Assembly (NCBI GenBank): GCA_013375455.1
Contig: JABXJT010000119.1
Coordinates: 1-10,788, forward strand
Length of the DNA stretch: 10,788 bases
Direction of reading: 5' to 3'
Source of the DNA: Candidatus Helarchaeota archaeon
GTDB taxonomy: Archaea; Asgardarchaeota; Lokiarchaeia; Helarchaeales; HEL-GB-A
Shown here: one piece after another, positions 5,901 to 10,788 of the stretch
Layout: every line of letters begins with the position of its first letter
How positions within the stretch are numbered: position 1 is the stretch's first letter
Position numbers and translations under genes: made by a program
Notes under the pieces: model-generated
What the model was told of the DNA's origin: nothing
Seen by the model: the letters and a program-made list of their open reading frames with translations, nothing else
Databases searched by the model: none

Positions 5901-8900
5901 ATACTGTCAGAGAACGTATCACTACTAATGTTTTATTATAAACCTGGGGATCCAACACAGAACTATACAGCAGCCACGCTTAGCGTTAGTTTGAATTTCT
6001 CTGCGAATTATTTGCAAGAAAATATCGATTTTCTCTTTACCAATAATTTAAATGGTACCTACACGCTTATACTTTATACAGGTACCGGTACCAATTTTGA
6101 TGTGATAGGACAGCATTCCGTGTATGTCCACGCCACTCAAACATACATAAAGAACGCCTCTATAAGGGTCGATATATTTCTTGACCCCTATACCACGAGT
6201 TTAACTGCCAATCAAACATTATTCACACGGCGAATCTATGAAAATGTTACTCTTTATGTTAATTACACTAAAACCGATTCAACACCAATTCTAGGGGCAA
6301 ATATTAATATTTCAGGGCATGGTAGTTTGAGTTACAGCATTGGAGAGGTAGGACTGGGAATTTATTCAATTGAATTTAACGCTTCTTCGATTGTTACTAC
6401 ATATAACATCATTGTTACCGCCAGTAAGACGAATCACGAACAAAAATCGGTCAGCTTCACTCTCATTGTCGATGAATTCGAGAGTACCTTGGACAGTCTC
6501 AAGGCCGTTACACCAAAAACCCTCTCTGAAAATATAACCTATTCATTATTTTATTATGAGCCCGGAAATCCGCTCCAAAACTACACTGGGGCAATATTGA
6601 GCGTCAGTCTCAATCTAACTTCCAATTTTTTGGTAGAAAATATAGATTTTATCTACTTTGACAATCTAAATGGGACATATTCACTCATTCTTTATACAGG
6701 AAGTGGCACAAATCTTAATGAAACGGGTCAATATTCAGTATATGTCCATGCGAGTCGAACAACCATAAAGAATGCATCCAGAAAGATTGATATATTCCTT
6801 GAGGCGTATCCAGCAGCCTTGACATCCAATCAAACGATTTTCTTAAGTGGCATGTTTGAAAATTTAACTTTATTCGTTAATTATACACTCTTATCGGATT
6901 CGTCGCCGATTCCCGGGGCCAGTGTAGCTATCATCGGCCAAGAAAGCCTACCATATACAATTTATGAAATAGGTGGTGGAATATATGCGGTTGAATTAAA
7001 CACCTCAGGAGCAGTTAAAACATATAATATTATAGTAACGGTAAGCAAAACAAACTACGAACAGAAATCTATTAATTTTCTACTTTCAGTAGATGCTTCC
7101 GAAAGCACTTTAGATAATCTTGAAGCAATGATTCCAAAAGCTCTCTCCGAAAATATTACAATGACCTTGTTTTATTACGAACCAGGGAATCCAGCACGTA
7201 ATTATACTGGAGCTTTAATACAGATGAGCATGAATTTAACTTCAGATTATCTCATTGAGAATGTGGATTTCATCGTCACTGATAATTTTAATGGAACTTA
7301 TTCGATAATCCTTTACACGGGAGATGGGACGCGTTTCAACACTACGGGGCAAAATTCAGTGTATGCTCACGCCAGTAAATTATATATCAAGAATGCCTCA
7401 TTAAAGGTTGATATTTTCCTGAATCCTTATGCAGCCAGCTTAATTTCCAATCAAACACTGTTTTCGAGCAGGTTCAACGAAAATGTTACATTCTTCATTA
7501 ATTATACAAGAGTGTTTGATTCTGCTCCGATATTAGGCGCGAATGTTAACATTTCAGGGCAGGAAGCTTTGAGTTATACAATCGGAGAATTGGGAAATGG
7601 ATTATATTCGATAGAACTTAATTCATCCACGAGTATAGATACCTATAATATTATTATTACAGCCAGTAAAATTAATTATGAGGTAAAATCGATAACATTT
7701 ATCTTATCCGTGGACGAATTCGAGAGCACGTTAGAGAGTCTTGATGCAATAACGCCAAAAACGCTTTCTGAAAACATATCACTGAGATTGTTTTATTATG
7801 ATCCAATTAATCCCGCACAAAATTATACAGGCGCTTTAATTGAGGTGAGCATGAATCTTTCCTCTGATTTTCTGATTGATAACATCGATTATATCAAACA
7901 AGATAACGGGGATGGAACCTATAATCTCACCCTCTATACAGGGATGGGTACAAGATTTAATGAAACTGGCCAGTATTCATGCTATGTCCATGCTAGTCGA
8001 TTGTACGTGAAGAATGCATCGAGAAAAATTGACCTTTTCTTGAACGCTTATGCAACGAACCTGACTACAAACCAGAATGTCTTTACAAAAGGAATGTATG
8101 AAAACGTGACTTTGACTCTCAATTACACTTTATTGATTGATTCCTCGCCAATTTTAAATGCGAACGTCAATGTAACGGGGTTAGCCGGGTTAATGTATCA
8201 AACGCAAGAAGTTGGAAATGGAGTTTACACTATTGAAATCAACACCTCAAACGTCAAAACTAGTTATGACATCCTCGTGATTTTATCTAAGACGAATTAC
8301 GAACAGAAATCGCAGAGCTTCATTTTAAGCGTCTCTGAATACAATACCAATCTAGAAACAAACCACTCGCAAATCATTCAAGCCCAATCAAACCAAAACG
8401 TGACACTTTATGTTAATTATACAAGGGAAGACGGCACGCCCATTGATAATGCGAATTTCTATATCTTAGGGATCACCCTTGATTACAACAAATACTTTTT
8501 CGGTGCTGGAATATATGGCGTGGAAATCAATGTCTCTGATCAATTTGCTAATTATGACGTTATCTTAGTTTTAAATAAAACGAATTATAAGCAAAAATCG
8601 CTGACGTTCATCATTTCCGTGAACGTGCTTGATAGCACACTTGAAGTCCTTCAAGGACAAAGCCTGATTAACTTCCGGGAGAACCTCACGTTACTTGTTA
8701 TCTATTCCTCCCCAATGGATCAGAACATCAATTACACTCAAGCAACCATTAACATAAGTTCTGCAATCGATTCAAATTATTGGGTTGAAAACCTGCATTA
8801 TCTTGTCACGAACAACTTAAATGGCACGTATTCCCTGGTCATCTTCACGGGTGAATCCGTAAAAATTAATGAATCGGGACAGAACATTTTCCACATTCAT

Positions 8901-10358
8901 GCGGTGCAGCCAAATGTCCGAAATGCGACCCGAAGTTATTCGTTTTTCATAAATCCCATTCAAACAGAAATTCTCGCGAATCAGACGGTTTTCGAGATAC
9001 CAAAATACGAATCTATCAATTTTACAGTAAAATATCAAACGGAACTTGGGGCTCAGCCGTTAGACAACGCCTCAATCGTACTCTACGGTATTTCTAACTA
9101 CTCAATTCAAGAATTATCACCAGGACTTTATGAGATTGTGCTTGAAGGTGGGAATGAGACCAAATCCTATTCCATTTCATTGGTCGCTACCAAACAGAAT
9201 TATGGCGCTGCGACGCTCGACCTCGTTCTTATCGTGCGGAGTCTTGATCAATATACCAATATCAGCGTGTCTCCAGCACACAGCACTGTAACGGTCGGAG
9301 AAACCAGTGAATTTGCATTTACCTTCTATTACGAATATACGGGTCAATATTTGACGGATCAAAACATCACAGTAACTTATCAATGGGCGCATGGAAGCGG
9401 AAACTTAACCATGAAGAACGCGACGCATTTTATGCTGGAGATTAATACCGAAAACGTGCCCTCTCTCGAATATCAAATAACCATTTACGTGTATGATCAA
9501 GGAAATAATCTGTTTGCACAACGACAAGTCACTTTAACGGTGAATGCTAAACCGATTCCACCATGGATTTACACGATTATGGGAGCTGCCGCAATCGCGA
9601 TTTTCATCCTCGCCGCGTTGGTCTACTACAATAAAAGGTACAAGCCGAAAAGAATTTTCAAGAATAAGGCGCTCATGGATAAATACAGCAAGTATCTCGA
9701 TGCCCACAACTTGCAACATTTGATAGTCACCTTTAAGGATTCTGGCGTGCGCATAAACTCAAGAACTTACGGCAAAGAAACAGAAGTCGACGATGACTTG
9801 ATTTCAGGTTTTCTTACAGCCCTCTCGTCTTTTGGAACTGAGCTCACGGGAGTGGCAACAGCGATGGAAAACATCAAATATAAAGGATCGAAACTGCTCC
9901 TCGAAGATGGGAACTACATCAATTCATGCCTTGTCTTGAATGAGGAAGAAAGTCCTAACCTGAAATCTAAAGCCTTACAAGCCATAGAACTCTTCGAAGA
10001 GAAATATAAATCCTATCTTGAAGGATTTACTGGGGAAGTTGGTGTTTTTGATGATTCCCTGGATATATACGATGATGTCTTTGAAATCTATCTGACAAGG
10101 CCCTTCAAAATGAATTTTGACCTGCTTACGCAACGGTCTAAAGCGTTCAACCAGAATAAAAAAGAAATAATGCGCATCATCCTCTCAAAAATCCAGAAAA
10201 AATTCACCTTGCAAGAGCTATTCGAGTTAATTCACAAGTTCAAGATCAAGCTGGAGGACCCGGAAATTTTCGCCGAGCTTTATGATTTAATTCAAATGGG
10301 GATTTTCACGCGTTACATCCCAATAGAGTCCCTTAAATATCCTCCTAAAGAGGATTGA
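2979..10358 (+). CDS. Giant Ig-like-repeat surface protein with transmembrane helix, cytosolic longin-like domain and probable winged helix
   Basis: This protein has 2459 residues. Residues 1-28 look like a signal peptide or anchor (MKKRIK, then a hydrophobic stretch). Residues about 30-640 are a non-repeated, acidic, aromatic-rich extracellular region. From about 640 to 2190 come beta-sandwich domains: from residue 755 two types, A (about 110 residues) and B (about 96), alternate, followed by a membrane-proximal domain (2091-2190). N-x-S/T sequons are extremely frequent and cysteines very rare, which suggests a heavily glycosylated, disulfide-free cell-surface stalk. A single hydrophobic helix (about 2197-2217) is followed by KRYKPKR, a positive-inside stop. 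The cytosolic part has a longin/roadblock-like alpha-beta domain (about 2243-2375, with DDDLISGFLTALSSFG and a later KALQAIELFEEKY helix), then a helical segment (about 2395-2455) resembling a winged helix. Longin and roadblock domains commonly bind or regulate small GTPases, so an outside-in sensor or an adhesin tied to the cytoskeleton or trafficking is plausible but inferred. It has its own promoter. Confidence 0.9.
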   Translation: MKKRIKLQTILSIILISSFLGIFLVSNNQKIENKPNMDTIEMIHFNKDEFTFNELPHVNVTLYSESANNSNHLLISGDPSDPSTSAKIAMKLPSPPQHDQWLGWNTSIRIYNLLDNRTWNENPGFSSGSDDGPPSVDQEDGVSYFHNDTISNWDPDYFEDPTDFNNDMTFEYDETNDYVNMTFYGNKSGNNYGYNVGEYVGIRQDGIDLFRGAMTNAWIRLIYDPVYMINYTTSSYFDFTARINEKTVYRKTSIDLRGLGLLDTGWVHSQLWQNVTPVFPPPSANGYSDFNLSLRISYTGQSDFLGYNFPGDCLEYQRIQVHGVYLAIEARAQPNSTDIQLEVNNRAINGTFGDGNIQWVDSYPNSVSDDPYDLLFNSSSADNNIDLSFDVDVSWHVFKFKGTTKTQNVNDLGVQFSVDPASNKIKYKFYLYAYWDFSNFFNFYFNYSIPRDWNISLVKNPALAVIYNRTAGYNLGIIGGDASDGYVLIPTRNGTGDPVAELPGWWYFEAEGPNYITAMEIEKKVGASWISSTTFNSTGLYDGDLLRVKATINNQTGVPPDIQNSLAYLKVILPNGTTLITRENNTINVTNGEATFEPFILAGVNTTGGIFQAQVYWNHSYDYFSGYEKVITPESYYFGAGYDQMNFTVMHDSNLKIINPLDAQADSEADLNYFDIFTLKMFLNDTDSNVPIPESSVIINWSGILALTESAGGLYSTSLDTTDLGSPGIYYIRINSSKNGFYNTTTIMKLNVIAESVLETLTSPPPGEFGSNFTVQMFYHLPGDDNYNYSSAALSVSTAPTSGYLTENVDYTYTDLLNGTYEIAISTGITKTLNETGEEKLYVHSSKAFIDNATREITLYIDPTPSKLTTNQSIFTAGFFENITMYVNYTIESDASPILGATLGVTGHGSLPFSINEIGNGIYAVEFNSSSTVNTYDIIITASKTNYMQKSVNFLLSVDAADSTLDNVIGITPKILSENVSLLMFYYKPGDPTQNYTAATLSVSLNFSANYLQENIDFLFTNNLNGTYTLILYTGTGTNFDVIGQHSVYVHATQTYIKNASIRVDIFLDPYTTSLTANQTLFTRRIYENVTLYVNYTKTDSTPILGANINISGHGSLSYSIGEVGLGIYSIEFNASSIVTTYNIIVTASKTNHEQKSVSFTLIVDEFESTLDSLKAVTPKTLSENITYSLFYYEPGNPLQNYTGAILSVSLNLTSNFLVENIDFIYFDNLNGTYSLILYTGSGTNLNETGQYSVYVHASRTTIKNASRKIDIFLEAYPAALTSNQTIFLSGMFENLTLFVNYTLLSDSSPIPGASVAIIGQESLPYTIYEIGGGIYAVELNTSGAVKTYNIIVTVSKTNYEQKSINFLLSVDASESTLDNLEAMIPKALSENITMTLFYYEPGNPARNYTGALIQMSMNLTSDYLIENVDFIVTDNFNGTYSIILYTGDGTRFNTTGQNSVYAHASKLYIKNASLKVDIFLNPYAASLISNQTLFSSRFNENVTFFINYTRVFDSAPILGANVNISGQEALSYTIGELGNGLYSIELNSSTSIDTYNIIITASKINYEVKSITFILSVDEFESTLESLDAITPKTLSENISLRLFYYDPINPAQNYTGALIEVSMNLSSDFLIDNIDYIKQDNGDGTYNLTLYTGMGTRFNETGQYSCYVHASRLYVKNASRKIDLFLNAYATNLTTNQNVFTKGMYENVTLTLNYTLLIDSSPILNANVNVTGLAGLMYQTQEVGNGVYTIEINTSNVKTSYDILVILSKTNYEQKSQSFILSVSEYNTNLETNHSQIIQAQSNQNVTLYVNYTREDGTPIDNANFYILGITLDYNKYFFGAGIYGVEINVSDQFANYDVILVLNKTNYKQKSLTFIISVNVLDSTLEVLQGQSLINFRENLTLLVIYSSPMDQNINYTQATINISSAIDSNYWVENLHYLVTNNLNGTYSLVIFTGESVKINESGQNIFHIHAVQPNVRNATRSYSFFINPIQTEILANQTVFEIPKYESINFTVKYQTELGAQPLDNASIVLYGISNYSIQELSPGLYEIVLEGGNETKSYSISLVATKQNYGAATLDLVLIVRSLDQYTNISVSPAHSTVTVGETSEFAFTFYYEYTGQYLTDQNITVTYQWAHGSGNLTMKNATHFMLEINTENVPSLEYQITIYVYDQGNNLFAQRQVTLTVNAKPIPPWIYTIMGAAAIAIFILAALVYYNKRYKPKRIFKNKALMDKYSKYLDAHNLQHLIVTFKDSGVRINSRTYGKETEVDDDLISGFLTALSSFGTELTGVATAMENIKYKGSKLLLEDGNYINSCLVLNEEESPNLKSKALQAIELFEEKYKSYLEGFTGEVGVFDDSLDIYDDVFEIYLTRPFKMNFDLLTQRSKAFNQNKKEIMRIILSKIQKKFTLQELFELIHKFKIKLEDPEIFAELYDLIQMGIFTRYIPIESLKYPPKED
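5241..9248 (+). repeat. Protein-level A-B Ig-like repeat array: six A-B pairs plus one lone B
   Basis: Approximate unit starts: A1 5241, B1 5577, A2 5865, B2 6195, A3 6480, B3 6813, A4 7101, B4 7431, A5 7722, B5 8052, lone B6 8343, A6 8631, B7 8964. A-B pairs are 615-624 bp (205-208 residues). A units carry SENI, FYYEPGNP-like, NGTY, LYTG, YVHAS and KNAS signatures. B units carry SNQT, ENVTLYVNYT, PILGAN, GNGIYSIE, KTNYEQKS and a closing FxLSVD. Identity is clear in protein but diffuse in DNA, so the repeats are old and selected. Boundaries are by eye. Confidence 0.88.
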
Positions 10359-10380
10359 GATGATTCAAAAATTCCTTATC

Positions 10381-10440
10381 TTTTTCATGTTTTTTAATTA
10401 ATTTATAAGTTATTTTTCAATCATTTATTTTTAAAAAGAG
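10381..10440 (+). terminator. T-rich terminator region after giant gene
   Basis: Several T runs (10381-10385, 10390-10395 and later ones) begin about 23 bp after the stop codon at 10358, fitting archaeal U-tract termination. No clear stem-loop is visible. Confidence 0.4.
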
Positions 10441-10469
10441 AGAATTTACAATTTCCCATGACCGACAAA

Positions 10470-10570
10470 AATATATAAATATAACTCTTTTTTAAGAAAT
10501 CACCCATTACATAAGAGATTTATAGGCTTGGGGGTATCTTATAATAAAAAATTAATAATAGGAAGGTGAT
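10470..10570 (+). promoter_or_regulatory. Upstream region of the right-edge gene with strong Shine-Dalgarno
   Basis: GGAAGGTGAT at 10561-10570 is the best Shine-Dalgarno match in the window and ends nine bases before the ATG at 10580. TATA-like candidates are ATATATAAATATA at about 10471-10483 and a weaker TTTATAGG at about 10519-10526. A short inverted repeat, ATAAGA (10511-10516) and TCTTAT (10537-10542), flanks the second. If the gene is a transposase, the left end of its element should lie in this region, but no terminal repeat can be confirmed without the other end. Confidence 0.45.
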
Positions 10571-10579
10571 ATATTAAAA

Positions 10580-10788
10580 ATGAGTAAGAGCTTTTTTGAA
10601 ACCATTTTAATTAACGTGAATGAAATATCCTCTAAAGTGGAAATTCCCATTCTTTGCCCAAATTCTTCAAGAGGCTGTAAATCCGAAAATATCGTGAAAA
10701 ATGGGCACGACACGTCAGTTAAGGAATGCCCACAATATTTTTACTGCAAGGATTGCAACATTTCGTTTTACGCGCATACCAGCGCCTT
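10580..10788 (+). CDS. Cysteine-rich zinc-finger N terminus, probable transposase (partial, runs off right edge)
   Basis: The frame is open from ATG 10580 to the window end, giving 69 residues plus two bases. Cysteines at 26, 33, 50, 56 and 59 form CPNSSRGC, then ENIVKNGHD, then FYCKDCNISFYAHTS. A Cys pair, a 'KNG' turn, an aromatic-CxDC pair and a following F/Y-rich strand are typical of the N-terminal zinc ribbon that precedes the DDE catalytic domain in several insertion-sequence transposases. The first pair is unusual in being C-x6-C instead of C-x2-C. The catalytic domain is outside the window, so the assignment rests on this zinc-binding region alone. Another DNA-binding zinc-ribbon protein is the alternative. 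The strong Shine-Dalgarno, unlike the leaders of the other genes, would suit a mobile or foreign gene. Confidence 0.6.
   Translation, partial: MSKSFFETILINVNEISSKVEIPILCPNSSRGCKSENIVKNGHDTSVKECPQYFYCKDCNISFYAHTSA

Noticed and set aside
4401..9719. Several short minus-strand open frames inside the giant gene
   Set aside because: They are short, unrelated to each other and opposite a well-supported repeat-bearing coding frame.
8343..10358. Apparent rise in GC and C-ending codons towards the 3' end of the giant gene
   Set aside because: The impression is from reading only. It is gradual, has no sharp junction and could not be measured here, so it is not claimed as evidence of recombination.

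Overview
The window looks like a piece of an archaeal chromosome, most probably from an Asgard (Promethearchaeota) lineage. The reasons are AT-rich intergenic DNA with TATA-like boxes 55-65 bp before most starts, single genes each with their own promoter, proteins with PKD and Ig-like folds, and a giant N-glycosylation-rich surface protein. The cytosolic tail of that protein resembles the longin/roadblock-type domains abundant in Asgard genomes. The lineage call is inference: there is no rRNA or other marker gene here.

Layout, left to right. (1) Positions 1-204, minus strand: the N-terminal end of a proline-rich 'PEWL-motif' protein that runs off the left edge into perfect 21-bp tandem repeats. 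(2) 319-921, plus: a 200-residue protein with a helical N-terminal domain and a C-terminal PKD domain. (3) 1054-1968, plus: a second PEWL-motif protein, with eight PIPEWLDAPK-type motifs, a PIPEPPEP tract and a C-terminal four-cysteine zinc ribbon. (4) 2207-2845, plus: a second helical-PKD protein, paralogous to (2). (5) 2979-10358, plus: a 2459-residue type I membrane protein with a signal peptide, a unique N-terminal region, an alternating array of two Ig-like domain types, one transmembrane helix, a longin-like domain and a probable winged helix. (6) 10580 to the right edge, plus: the start of a protein with a cysteine-rich zinc-finger-like N terminus of the kind seen in transposases.

The main result is that PEWL-motif and helical-PKD genes each occur twice and lie next to each other, so the left 2.8 kb reads as a duplicated two-gene cassette. 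Neither PKD protein has a visible signal peptide, so both may act in the cytosol, where the PEWL arrays could serve as multivalent docking strands. That pairing, and any link to the adjacent giant receptor-like protein with its cytosolic longin-like domain, is a hypothesis from gene order only.

Three successive genes share TGGGAAT 4-6 nt before their ATG, which helps fix the starts. No tRNA, rRNA, CRISPR array or complete mobile element is visible. No gene-free stretch exceeds 300 bp.
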